A stretch of 64,000 nt of DNA from Bin25 sp965221765 (GCA_965221765.1 OZ244911.1:1054001-1118000), one strand, 5' to 3'. Counted from the first letter of the stretch, positions 56,120 through 64,000 are shown. Translations and numbers: made by a program. Notes: generated from the sequence alone by a model not told the origin.

Positions 56120-57082
56120 ATGCTTTTTAAAAGTGGTGAAAACCTTTTAGAAGGAGCTCAAAATTTTATTTCTGATTCAACTGAGATTACAGTCTATTCC
56201 GCTTATATAAAAGTTCAACAACTAAAGTCACTTAATCGAGAGGGTAAAATTTATAGAATTGTGGTTAGATGGGAGATAAAAGATTTACACAAAAAAGCTT
56301 CAGACCTTGAATTATATCATTATTGCCAGGAAAAGAATATTGCTCTTTTTCGGAATACAAGAATTCATCTGAAATGTCTGCAAAATGAACGAAATGAAAT
56401 TTTCTTTGGCTCCGCGAATATATCAGCAAGAGGAATAGGAGAGCATGGGAATAATTATAATCTTGAACTTAATTCTAAACTTGAAAAAATAAGTTTTGTT
56501 GATACGTTGTACCTTGATAAAATAATCTCTCAAAGCGAATATGTCTCAGAAGAGTTGTTTCAAAAAATCCAAGATGTAGTTCAGAGTTTGCAAGAATATG
56601 ACGAAGAACTTGTTTATGATAAAATAGAAATGGAAACAGCAAAAAGTGAAAAAGACTACTTCCTTATTAGTGAACTGCCAATGTTTTTAAACATCTCTAA
56701 TCTATACGATTCTATTTCTAATATTGATAATCTCAGCAATTTGGATAAAAAATGTGTGGTTCATGATATTGTCACTTATGGACTTGACATAAACTCATCT
56801 AAAGAAAAATTTTACTCACAATTATCCTCCGTATTTAATTTACATCCCTTTATTAAAAAACTTAAAAATCAAGTTATCAATAACCAAAGAAAATCAATGG
56901 GATATGGTCAAGTTGTTAAATGGATTTCTGAAAATACTACCACCGTACCAACACCAATCTCTTGGGATTTAAAACAAAAGAAAGTTGTCAATATTTTGTA
57001 CGAATGGATTTGTTTTTTTGATAAAGACTTTATCTGGGAAGCACCAAGACACTCACAAGTGCTATTCTACAGAGGAAATTAG
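56120..57082 (+). CDS. PLD-superfamily nuclease-like protein
   Basis: A 320-residue protein with a single phospholipase-D-type half-site: IHLKCLQNERNEIFFGSANIS (about 81-101; H-x-K, then G-S-x-N). This is the arrangement of PLD nucleases, which dimerise to make one active site. The N-terminal part (ITVYSAYIKVQQLKSL) fits the preceding beta strand. The C-terminal 130 residues are unknown. It ends the five-gene operon, 45 bp from the converging sspD stop. It is the only obvious nuclease of the plus-strand operon and thus the likely DNA-cutting subunit. Confidence 0.75.
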   Translation: MLFKSGENLLEGAQNFISDSTEITVYSAYIKVQQLKSLNREGKIYRIVVRWEIKDLHKKASDLELYHYCQEKNIALFRNTRIHLKCLQNERNEIFFGSANISARGIGEHGNNYNLELNSKLEKISFVDTLYLDKIISQSEYVSEELFQKIQDVVQSLQEYDEELVYDKIEMETAKSEKDYFLISELPMFLNISNLYDSISNIDNLSNLDKKCVVHDIVTYGLDINSSKEKFYSQLSSVFNLHPFIKKLKNQVINNQRKSMGYGQVVKWISENTTTVPTPISWDLKQKKVVNILYEWICFFDKDFIWEAPRHSQVLFYRGN

Positions 57083-57104
57083 CGGTCAATTTTTGTTCAA
57101 ATAT

Positions 57105-57119
57105 AGTTTGACTCAAACT
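57105..57119. terminator. Palindrome between the converging operons
   Basis: AGTTTGA-C-TCAAACT is a perfect 7+1+7 inverted repeat in the 45-bp gap between the PLD gene and sspD. A bidirectional terminator is likely; the flanks are A/T-rich but hold no long T run. Confidence 0.5.
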
Positions 57120-57127
57120 GAGAAAAA

Positions 57128-58261
57128 CTAAACAAAACAACTGGCACATCCTTCACCTTCGGCATTAAGTATTTCGTCTTGCCAATTCACTAGTTTTTTC
57201 TTTTTCTCTTCTTCACGTTTCATCCGAAGAATAAACTCTTTCTTTATTTCTTTAACTCTCTCCGGCTTCTTCAATTCTGCAAGCGGTTCTATAGTCCATG
57301 TATAACCTTCCTTTTCATATTTCATGGCTTGGTTAAATAGATTGGGGTGCTGTTCTAAAAGCCATACCCACTCAATGTTTTGTTGAAAAAAACAAAAAAA
57401 ACAACCAGATCTTGTGCGAGAATAGGTTCCTTTTTCGATTTTACCATCTATTTCGACTTCAAATTCAATGGGAAGATAGTATGCAGGAATACCAACTCCA
57501 GAACTTTCTAGGATATCAAACACATCTTCTAGTATTATTATTTCATCATTTTCTATAAGAGGAAAATGATCAAGTTTACCAATTGGATAATTTGTCGTTT
57601 TAAGATATTCAAAAACGGTTTTATTAAAAAGTTTCACATCGTAATTCAATAGACTTTCAACTTTTTGGCTTTTAGTATAACTAAATGAAATTGGGGCTCT
57701 GATTTTTTCTATGATGTCTCTCGACACATACTTGTCAATCGATTTGTAGTATTCAATTAAAGATGGAATGTTATCATTGGCAATAAACTTGGAAATAACA
57801 TCTTCACTCCAAATATTTTTTCGAAAAGGAAATATAGTTTGAATATTGTCTCTCTTCGAGATATAACCCTCTCTATTTTCATCCCCTCGAATTCCAACAT
57901 ACGAAATAGTCGGAGAATTCCCGATTTGTTTTTCAAAAGGTTCTAGTTTCATTTTTTTTGTGCACCATCTTGCCATAGGTGAAGGTAAAAATCCTCCAGA
58001 AGTGGCTAAAAAATGATCAAAAGGATTATCAATAGGTGTGTTTTCTTGGTCAACCGATTTAAATAGAGTGATAGATCTTCCAAGTACGGAGTTTAATCGA
58101 TCAATTAAATCATAGGTTTCTTTGAGTTCTTTTCCCGTATCACATGTGTAAAAATTAATATCAAGTTCTGGATATTTATTACTCATGTATATTGCAAGAG
58201 CTGCACTATCTTTTCCTCCAGAAATTCCAAGTACATGATTGATGTTACTCATTATTTTCAT
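57128..58261 (-). CDS. sspD: PAPS-reductase/DndC-like ATP pyrophosphatase, SspD-like
   Basis: A 377-residue protein of the adenine-nucleotide alpha-hydrolase (PP-loop) family. The PP-loop SGGKDSAA is at about 14-21. RWCTKKMK is near 99-106. The cysteines CFFC, in RTRSGCFFCFFQQ near 292-304, and a C-terminal C-A-S-C tail could bind an iron-sulfur cluster. DndC and SspD activate the DNA phosphate and pass sulfur to it. The gene overlaps the end of sspC; an alternative ATG at 58252 (ATGAGTAA overlap) would shorten it by three residues. Position and content match the last gene of sspBCD. Confidence 0.82.
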   Translation of the reverse strand: MKIMSNINHVLGISGGKDSAALAIYMSNKYPELDINFYTCDTGKELKETYDLIDRLNSVLGRSITLFKSVDQENTPIDNPFDHFLATSGGFLPSPMARWCTKKMKLEPFEKQIGNSPTISYVGIRGDENREGYISKRDNIQTIFPFRKNIWSEDVISKFIANDNIPSLIEYYKSIDKYVSRDIIEKIRAPISFSYTKSQKVESLLNYDVKLFNKTVFEYLKTTNYPIGKLDHFPLIENDEIIILEDVFDILESSGVGIPAYYLPIEFEVEIDGKIEKGTYSRTRSGCFFCFFQQNIEWVWLLEQHPNLFNQAMKYEKEGYTWTIEPLAELKKPERVKEIKKEFILRMKREEEKKKKLVNWQDEILNAEGEGCASCFV

Positions 58262-61200
58262 CTTTTACAAGACTTGAATATAATTGCATTAGTATCTCTT
58301 TTTTCTTTTCAATTTTTAATCCATTGAGCCCCTTGTTTAAGGTATCCAAATGCTTTTTGTCTTTTACATGTGATTTGATAATAATTTTCTCATCTACAAT
58401 TGATCCATCAGAGTTATAGAATTTAAATTGTAATAGTTTATTTCTTCTAGACTTTCTGTTGAATGACTGAGAATTTACTGCTTTTAAAAGGCTTTCGACA
58501 TTTGAAATTAGTCTGTCTTTTAAAATGGATTCATCATGGTCTTTTAATTCTTCAATAGGATAACCGATAATAGCATCAGATACAGATTTAAGATAACTAT
58601 CCCTATCATCTAAACCTGAAGTCAAGCGATTATAAAAGACCTTTTGGGAAGGAATTAATTCATCTATATCTATGCTCTCTAGTTGATCAAAGAGCTCTTT
58701 TTTATATTCTTCAATCGAATTTCCTTTGAGATTAAAAGCTTTTATCAGATACCCCTCAATTCGATTGAGTAACTCGCTATATGTAGACCTTAATTCATTG
58801 ATTGACTCCCGAATGTCTTGGGTGAAACTGATAAGTTTTTCTTTATCGGGATTATCTAGAATGTTACCATATCCTAATGCATTTGGTATTAAATCAAACA
58901 ATGATGTTTCAGGGTCTGAAGAGTATAGTATAGCCGATCTTAAGTTTTGAGTAATGGGACTTATTTTGGATGTATTGAGAGTGTACTTGTCTAGCCCTCG
59001 AACAAACCTTAGAAAATTTCCATAGATTGTAATAAAAGTCGATTGAGTAGGTCTCTCGCCTATAATTCCTACAAGATCTTTATAACTTTCAAGTAAATTG
59101 AGATTTAATCCTTTAATATTGTATGTTTTGATAAAAAAATCTTTAGGATTCTTAATGATCAAATCTAAACTGTCTGAAGAAAGAAAAGGAATAAACTGAT
59201 TGCCCTTATAAAAAAGGGCATAATCTTCTTTTTTTACAATTAAGTATACTAGAGTATAATAACTGACAAATCCCTTTTTTAATTTGAAAGGTGTAGATAA
59301 AAGTTTTTTAAATAAATCAGAAACTGGTTTTTTGGAAGAAATAGCGGATTCTAAAAACCGGTTGCATTCATTCCAAATTTCAAAGAGATTTGATTTTGGT
59401 GGGGGTTCCTTTAGTTCGTAAATTTTTTGATTTTTATTCAAAGAGTGAATTCCAGTTTCTCTCAATAGTGAAACATAAATCGCCTTATCTGGAGGGAACT
59501 TATCCTCGGGGTATTTCAGATCTTTGTGTATTCTGTTTTCTAATAGGTGATTAATTAATTTTTTTCTAGCAGTAATTATTGGTGGACTTAGTACATTTCT
59601 GTTTATAAGTTCATTGTCAAAAACTGGAGTCATTTTGTATATGGAATCACATAAATCTGAAAGATTACGATATAGGGATTTTATAGATAAAATTTCAATT
59701 ACTTTTCCACTTATAATCCAATCATTATCATTTTCAAATAAATTTTCTCCAGTTTCTTGTTTAAGAATTTCTAAACAATGGAGTTTTTCTTGCTTGATGA
59801 GATCTATGGCATTTTTATCATCAGAATGTTTTTCTAAAAGGAGGTTATATTTGAGTATTCTGTTGATATTTAATTCAATAGTCTCTGTGTTTTTAATCGA
59901 AACAAAAATATTCTGAGGGGATTGACTACTCAGTTCAATCAATTCATCTGATTTCATTTCAAAAGCCACAATATTTATGTAACCATCAATACCTTCAACC
60001 TCATTAAATGTTATCTCAAGGGATTCTAAAATTCGATATTCAAAAAAGCGTTTTGTCCCTCGTTCATAGGAGTGTTTTTTTACATAAACAACCCCTAGAC
60101 TAACAAACTCGTTTAGATATTTAGGGATATTTATTGAAGTGTTTAACTCTTTTCCAACAGTTATTAACTCTTGTTCGATATCTATATCTGTTCCTTCTAA
60201 AAAATTAAGTTTATTGCTATGACGATAAAATCTAATAATTCCACTTTTTTTTAATTTTTCTAATATTGGTCGAACCCCCCCCCCCCCTGTTAGAAGGAAG
60301 TAGTCTTGTAAAAATCCGTTATCAAGCAATCCTCCCGTTTTTGAAAAAAGATTGATTAATAAAATGGATTTAATGATTTTAGTAGCTAATTCGAAGTCTT
60401 CTTTAAAAATCAACTCAGATCGTTCAAGACACCTAAATGCTGACAACCACTGAGCTTTATGGGAGTTATAAGGATTGTTAATTTCAGTTGAAAGACTTGT
60501 AATAAGGTAATCATACACCTTAGAAACATTAAATATTTTATTGGAATTGTTTGAAATGGAGACTTTTGAAGTTTCATTAATAAATGTAAAAAGAGAACGC
60601 TCATTTTGCCCATATTTTTGGAGAGATTGTACTAGTATATTAGCACTCAACCAATCTAATGGATAAAGGCTTTCAACTAGTTCAACCGATAAGATTTTAT
60701 TTAAACTGATTAATCTAGATTCATTTGTTAACCTGAGTATTTTATTTAAACTGATTTTTTCATTTTCAGAAGGTTGATAACGTCGCAGTTTTTTACTGAC
60801 AAAAAATAATAATTGTTCAACAGGTTCATTAAATACAATATCTCTATATCTTCCTTTTATTTTGCCCCACTCCTGTTTTTGAATTAAAGAATTGTCCAAA
60901 TTATACGACAAAAAATTTTGGTGTAGTGTTGTTACTAAATAAACATTATTATTTCCCCCATTGACCCATTCAGCAAGTTGCTGAAGAAAATAAAGTTCAC
61001 GAGTTAAATGATGTTTGGAAATATGCTCAAGAACTTTACCAAGCTCATCGATGAAGATGACAAGCTTCGAATCAATCTCATTTTTTTTCTCAAGAATTTC
61101 AATTAATCGTTTGGTATTAACTCTTCCTTTGATCTTTAAGGAAGTAGAAAACAGTCTTAAAAGAGACTCCTCTTCTCCTATGATCTTGATGAATGTATAA

Positions 61201-61436
61201 TGATTATTGAAGATTTTAAGATCTTCTACTCCAAATAGATTTACTTTTTCTAAAAGAGTTTTTTCACAAGCCCAGAGAAAAGTTGACTTTCCAGTACCAT
61301 AATTTCCAATTAGATTAAATGATTTAGTTCCATCTTTTAAAAATATGCGTTCAAATACTTCTTTAGAATTAGGTGTTGCTATAAAATCAATTTCTTTTCT
61401 AGAATCTCTAAGAATATTTGTAGATATGTTATCCAT
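58245..61436 (-). CDS. sspC: Large P-loop ATPase, SspC-like, with a 13-G run in its coding strand
   Basis: A 1063-residue ATPase. Walker A GNYGTGKST is near 43-51. Walker B LVIFIDELGKVLEHI is near 104-118, with sensor-like VYLVTTLHQNF near 150. The remaining 900 residues are helical with no motif I can name; the C terminus is Lys-rich. SspC supplies ATP-driven DNA handling in the Ssp system. At residues about 384-388 (T-G-G-G-G-V) the coding strand has 13 consecutive G (plus-strand C at 60275-60287), all glycine codons GGG in an AT-rich gene. In the given length the frame is open; a one-base change would cut the protein near residue 390. It overlaps sspB by 8 nt and sspD by up to 17 nt. Confidence 0.8.
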   Translation of the reverse strand: MDNISTNILRDSRKEIDFIATPNSKEVFERIFLKDGTKSFNLIGNYGTGKSTFLWACEKTLLEKVNLFGVEDLKIFNNHYTFIKIIGEEESLLRLFSTSLKIKGRVNTKRLIEILEKKNEIDSKLVIFIDELGKVLEHISKHHLTRELYFLQQLAEWVNGGNNNVYLVTTLHQNFLSYNLDNSLIQKQEWGKIKGRYRDIVFNEPVEQLLFFVSKKLRRYQPSENEKISLNKILRLTNESRLISLNKILSVELVESLYPLDWLSANILVQSLQKYGQNERSLFTFINETSKVSISNNSNKIFNVSKVYDYLITSLSTEINNPYNSHKAQWLSAFRCLERSELIFKEDFELATKIIKSILLINLFSKTGGLLDNGFLQDYFLLTGGGGVRPILEKLKKSGIIRFYRHSNKLNFLEGTDIDIEQELITVGKELNTSINIPKYLNEFVSLGVVYVKKHSYERGTKRFFEYRILESLEITFNEVEGIDGYINIVAFEMKSDELIELSSQSPQNIFVSIKNTETIELNINRILKYNLLLEKHSDDKNAIDLIKQEKLHCLEILKQETGENLFENDNDWIISGKVIEILSIKSLYRNLSDLCDSIYKMTPVFDNELINRNVLSPPIITARKKLINHLLENRIHKDLKYPEDKFPPDKAIYVSLLRETGIHSLNKNQKIYELKEPPPKSNLFEIWNECNRFLESAISSKKPVSDLFKKLLSTPFKLKKGFVSYYTLVYLIVKKEDYALFYKGNQFIPFLSSDSLDLIIKNPKDFFIKTYNIKGLNLNLLESYKDLVGIIGERPTQSTFITIYGNFLRFVRGLDKYTLNTSKISPITQNLRSAILYSSDPETSLFDLIPNALGYGNILDNPDKEKLISFTQDIRESINELRSTYSELLNRIEGYLIKAFNLKGNSIEEYKKELFDQLESIDIDELIPSQKVFYNRLTSGLDDRDSYLKSVSDAIIGYPIEELKDHDESILKDRLISNVESLLKAVNSQSFNRKSRRNKLLQFKFYNSDGSIVDEKIIIKSHVKDKKHLDTLNKGLNGLKIEKKKEILMQLYSSLVKDENNE
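60275..60287 (-). repeat. Homopolymer of 13 C (13 G in sspC)
   Basis: Thirteen identical C in a row on the plus strand inside a coding region of very low GC. It is the only such G/C run in the window and a classic slippage site. Confidence 0.9.
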
Positions 61437-62319
61437 TTTCGTAAACTTCTTTGAGTATTTCTTCTTTCATGAAAAGATTGTTTTCTTTCAACTGAAGTTG
61501 TTTTAGCCCTGTATCACTTTTAAAGATGAACCTCTTATCACTTGAACAGAGTCTATCTAAAATTTCTTCTAACCCCTCATTATTTAAACAAAGGACACTA
61601 CCAATTTTAGAGGAAATATCTGTAAAATCAATTGCATTCATGCCTTTGAAATAATCTAGAATACAAAATGCCAAAATGTGTTCAGATAACTCTAGCCTTA
61701 CTCTTTTGTTAATTCTATATATGGGTTGATTTAAGTCATTTTTTCGACCTGTATCCGAAATTAGTTTAAGACTTAGCAAAGGGGCACCAAAATCATCTTC
61801 AATCGTTTTGAAGTTTTTTTTTGGTGAGACATAGGTTCTAATAAACACTTTAAAATCGGACTTAATTGTGTTTTCATTGAATTTTTCGATTTGTTTTTCA
61901 GAAAGAACTCTCTTTATAAAACTTAAAATTTGAATTTCAGAAAACTCCATGTTGACTTTATCCTTAAAATATTCGAGAAATATTAGAGAATAAATTGATG
62001 CGAATCTTTTCGTGGCTAACAAAAAATGCAATAGAAAGAGACTAGAGGGATTCTCTAAATAACAATCGTAGTTGTCTTTGTCTTTGTGACCCAAAAATAG
62101 GTATTTACTATATTCAGTAAACTTGTTTTGCTCATCGATAAGGTCGAAAGAACGTAACCAATAGTGAATAGATCGAACCATGTTTTTCCCAACCCCAAGC
62201 TTGTAAATGGCATTTTCATTTCGGAAGGGGGACGCACTATCTTGATTACCAATTAATTCTAATCCCTTCAAAAGCCATTGCTCTTTACAATGAAATGTAT
62301 CATGTCCTGAAAATCTCAT
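61429..62319 (-). CDS. sspB: DUF4007 family protein, SspB-like
   Basis: A 296-residue protein that starts with the family hallmark RFSGHDTFHCKEQWLLKG (2-19), followed by LGVGKNMVRSIHYWLR near 42-57, both typical of DUF4007. The DUF4007 protein next to a PAPS-reductase homologue is the SspB of Ssp systems, to which nicking of DNA is attributed. An in-frame ATG at 62337 would add MLFLVK, but it would lie inside a 28-bp palindrome and lacks family support, so 62319 is chosen. First gene of the sspB-sspC-sspD operon. Confidence 0.85.
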   Translation of the reverse strand: MRFSGHDTFHCKEQWLLKGLELIGNQDSASPFRNENAIYKLGVGKNMVRSIHYWLRSFDLIDEQNKFTEYSKYLFLGHKDKDNYDCYLENPSSLFLLHFLLATKRFASIYSLIFLEYFKDKVNMEFSEIQILSFIKRVLSEKQIEKFNENTIKSDFKVFIRTYVSPKKNFKTIEDDFGAPLLSLKLISDTGRKNDLNQPIYRINKRVRLELSEHILAFCILDYFKGMNAIDFTDISSKIGSVLCLNNEGLEEILDRLCSSDKRFIFKSDTGLKQLQLKENNLFMKEEILKEVYENG

Positions 62320-62331
62320 TTTCACAAGAAA

Positions 62332-62359
62332 TAGCAATGGATAAATTTATCCATTGCTA
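62332..62359. promoter_or_regulatory. Perfect 28-bp palindrome upstream of sspB
   Basis: The left half TAGCAATGGATAAA is followed at once by its exact reverse complement. The palindrome ends 13 bp before the sspB start codon. It can be a repressor operator or a hairpin in the sspB leader RNA. Confidence 0.7.
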
Positions 62360-62376
62360 AAATAGTATTTATCATC

Positions 62377-62391
62377 AATACATGATGTATT
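62377..62391. promoter_or_regulatory. Inverted repeat AATACAT-G-ATGTATT
   Basis: A perfect 7+1+7 repeat, 58 bp upstream of the sspB ATG, where a -33/-7 region would lie. Operator candidate for sspBCD. Confidence 0.45.
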
Positions 62392-62514
62392 AATTGTTTA
62401 CAGACTTAGTTAGATAGATATGTGATAAAGTACTTTCGTTTCAGATTAAATGTGTTTCAGTAAATACATTGTAGAATACTTTTTTCTTAAACCTTATAAT
62501 CATCAAAATATGAC

Positions 62515-62527
62515 AATGTGTCACATT
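62515..62527. promoter_or_regulatory. Inverted repeat AATGTG-T-CACATT
   Basis: A perfect 6+1+6 repeat, 46 bp upstream of the CD-NTase ATG. Operator candidate for the CBASS-type operon. Confidence 0.4.
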
Positions 62528-62573
62528 ATGCAAGCGGATTAATAATTGATAATATAATATTTTAAAAAAAATT

Positions 62574-63821
62574 ATGAGTAAATATTTTAAAGTGCAAATG
62601 ACTGAGATTTTAGATTTACTTGGAAAAAATATTGATATTTCTGAGACTCAACATGAAGCAGCTATTAAAAGGTATGAGGCAGTTGGAGATTGGTTATCTA
62701 AAGACGATTCTAAGCCTTATCAATACAGACTAAGAATTATCCCACAAGGATCGCTAATGTTAGGAACTGCCGTAAGACCCATAGATGAAAATGATGATAT
62801 TGATGTTGATCTTGTCTGCAATCTTAAATGTAAACCGAGTTTTTGGACACGAAAATATCTTAAAGAGGCTGTTGGTGACAGATTGAAACTAAACAACACA
62901 TATCAAAAAATGCTGAAAGATGAAGATGGTGGGAGAAGATGTTGGACTTTAGTTTACGCGGATGAATCAAATTTCCATATAGACATACTGCCTTCGCTGG
63001 CTGATGATAACCTCAATGAGTTATTAGATGAAGAGTTTTCTAGTGCTAGTGAATTAAATGTTGATAAACTTGCAGTTAGAATAACGGATAAGGAACATGA
63101 ATTATACCAATCAGAGACAGATTCAAATCATTGGCTTAAAAGTAATCCTTTTGGATATGCAAAATGGTTCTTTCAAAGAGCAATCGCACTTGATAATCGA
63201 AATATTTCTTTAAGCAAATCAATTGATCCTCTTAGACCTTATGAAGAGGAAAAGTGGCCACTTCAAAGAATTGTACAACTTCTGAAAAGACATCGAGACA
63301 TTATGTTTTCTTCAGGAGAATATAATTCAGACAATAAGCCAATTTCAATGATTATTACAACTCTAGCGGCTCGTGCATACAATGGGAGTAATAATGTTTA
63401 TGACGCCTTTCAATATGTAGTAGGTGAGATGAGAAATAAAATTGAGATAAAACACAATCCTAAAACTGATGAAATTGAAAAGTGGATAAGTAATCCGGTT
63501 AATCAAGAGGAGAATTTTGCAGACAAATGGGTTGAAGAGCCTCAAAAAGAGGAATACCTTTATGCGTGGCTGGATAGGCTCGAAGAGGAAATAAAAACAC
63601 TTAATTCTTTTGAGAGCAAAGGCCTTCATGTATTAAACGAAACTCTAGCAAACCAGTATGGTCGTAAAGTTGTTCAAAAAACGTTTGCTGATTATGGTAA
63701 TAAAAAAAGGGGATTAAGGGAATTAGGGAAAGGGAAAATGCAAGTTGGAATAGGTATTTTAGGAGTTACTGGAAAACCACTTGTAAATCACAATTTTAAA
63801 GGCAACTGTCTGTATGAGTAG
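62574..63821 (+). CDS. CBASS-type CD-NTase (cyclic oligonucleotide synthase)
   Basis: A 415-residue cGAS/DncV-like nucleotidyltransferase, which on phage infection makes a cyclic nucleotide signal that activates an effector. It has the nucleotidyltransferase motif GSLMLGT (59-65), the catalytic acids in DDIDVDL (D77, D79) and the third acid in FHIDILP (D137). The C-terminal half is helical, with HRDIMF and KQ/KR-rich elements. Length is normal. The next gene starts within its stop region. Which nucleotides it joins cannot be read here. The effector lies beyond the window. Confidence 0.85.
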   Translation: MSKYFKVQMTEILDLLGKNIDISETQHEAAIKRYEAVGDWLSKDDSKPYQYRLRIIPQGSLMLGTAVRPIDENDDIDVDLVCNLKCKPSFWTRKYLKEAVGDRLKLNNTYQKMLKDEDGGRRCWTLVYADESNFHIDILPSLADDNLNELLDEEFSSASELNVDKLAVRITDKEHELYQSETDSNHWLKSNPFGYAKWFFQRAIALDNRNISLSKSIDPLRPYEEEKWPLQRIVQLLKRHRDIMFSSGEYNSDNKPISMIITTLAARAYNGSNNVYDAFQYVVGEMRNKIEIKHNPKTDEIEKWISNPVNQEENFADKWVEEPQKEEYLYAWLDRLEEEIKTLNSFESKGLHVLNETLANQYGRKVVQKTFADYGNKKRGLRELGKGKMQVGIGILGVTGKPLVNHNFKGNCLYE

Positions 63822-64000
63822 TAAGTTCCATAAATCCAATGTAAAACAAAACAATGGATTACCATCTATTGCACATTTAAAAAAAATCCAAGATGACTTT
63901 CCTAATGTTAAAATTCTAAAGAAAACATGGGACAGTTTCCAAATTGAACTTCAACTACAGCCAAGCCCTATAAGCCCAAAGTATGGTATTAGGATTTTGT
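63814..64000 (+). CDS. Partial gene after the CD-NTase, possibly E2-like (cut by window end)
   Basis: The ATG at 63814 overlaps the CD-NTase stop by 8 nt, and 62 codons are visible. LKKTWDSFQIELQLQPSPIS followed by KYGIRIL looks like the strand pattern (L.P.P.S..Y.VRI) of the short E2-like proteins coded in CBASS operons. These conjugate the CD-NTase to a target. The assignment is weak, as the catalytic Cys would be outside the window. Confidence 0.5.
   Translation, partial: MSSKFHKSNVKQNNGLPSIAHLKKIQDDFPNVKILKKTWDSFQIELQLQPSPISPKYGIRIL

Noticed and set aside
50213..62319. Classical Dnd (DndBCDE) system
   Set aside because: No DndB, DndD or DndE homologue is visible, while a DUF4007 protein and a large P-loop ATPase precede the PAPS-reductase gene, as in sspBCD.
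50213..62319. BREX or DISARM
   Set aside because: No PglZ phosphatase, no adenine-specific methylase and no DUF1998 protein are present; the PLD and helicase alone are not enough.

Overview
The window comes from a low-GC member of the Bacteroidota. The type IX secretion/gliding genes (sprA, gldK, gldL, gldM, gldN), TAnnTTTG-type promoters, a SusD-like remnant, a NagB/PIG-L fusion and the gene order maeB-ruvA-sprA-(nhaA)-gcvH-tonB-ctaB-cox3-cox3-cox4-sco-DUF420 all point there. The sulfatase, Gfo/Idh oxidoreductase, vanadium-haloperoxidase-like protein and a decayed DUF1549-type gene would suit an environmental, perhaps Saprospiria-like lineage, but that rank is a guess.

Layout. 1-6.1 kb: a decayed SusD-like gene, a DUF3078 protein, a Gfo/Idh oxidoreductase, a sulfatase and a haloperoxidase/PAP2-like protein. 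6.13-7.63 kb: a damaged-looking tRNA-Ser followed by gene remains, including a frameshifted DNA methylase. 7.7-20.3 kb: malic enzyme, RuvA, the giant SprA translocon protein, NhaA, GcvH and a TonB-like protein. 20.5-25.7 kb: cytochrome oxidase assembly and subunit operon. 25.7-29.2 kb: broken SET-domain gene, thioesterase, secreted protein and an Smr-domain gene lying inside a pair of 32-bp inverted repeats. 29.5-39.7 kb: topA, gldKLMN, an FAD oxidoreductase and the NagB fusion.

39.7-64 kb is an accessory, defence-rich region. Its first part (39.7-47.6 kb) is mostly a gene graveyard (MNT/HEPN pair, phosphoribosyltransferase, DUF1549 protein) around an intact serine hydrolase and two paralogous convergent AAA ATPases. 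Then come a GHKL ATPase with an upstream in-frame TAG and its small partner.

The most interesting locus is 50.2-62.3 kb. A plus-strand five-gene operon (cysteine desulfurase, helical/TerB-like protein, DEAH helicase, MORC-like GHKL ATPase, PLD-family nuclease) converges on a minus-strand three-gene operon (DUF4007 protein, large P-loop ATPase, PAPS-reductase/DndC-like protein). The latter has the content and order of sspB-sspC-sspD of the Ssp DNA phosphorothioation system, and the desulfurase would be SspA. The helicase/GHKL/PLD genes are then candidates for a sulfur-sensing restriction module. The sspC-like gene carries a run of 13 G in its coding strand, a likely phase-variation switch. Its divergent promoter region holds a perfect 28-bp palindrome and two smaller ones. 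On the other side of this region a CBASS-type CD-NTase gene begins, with a partial, possibly E2-like, gene running off the window end.
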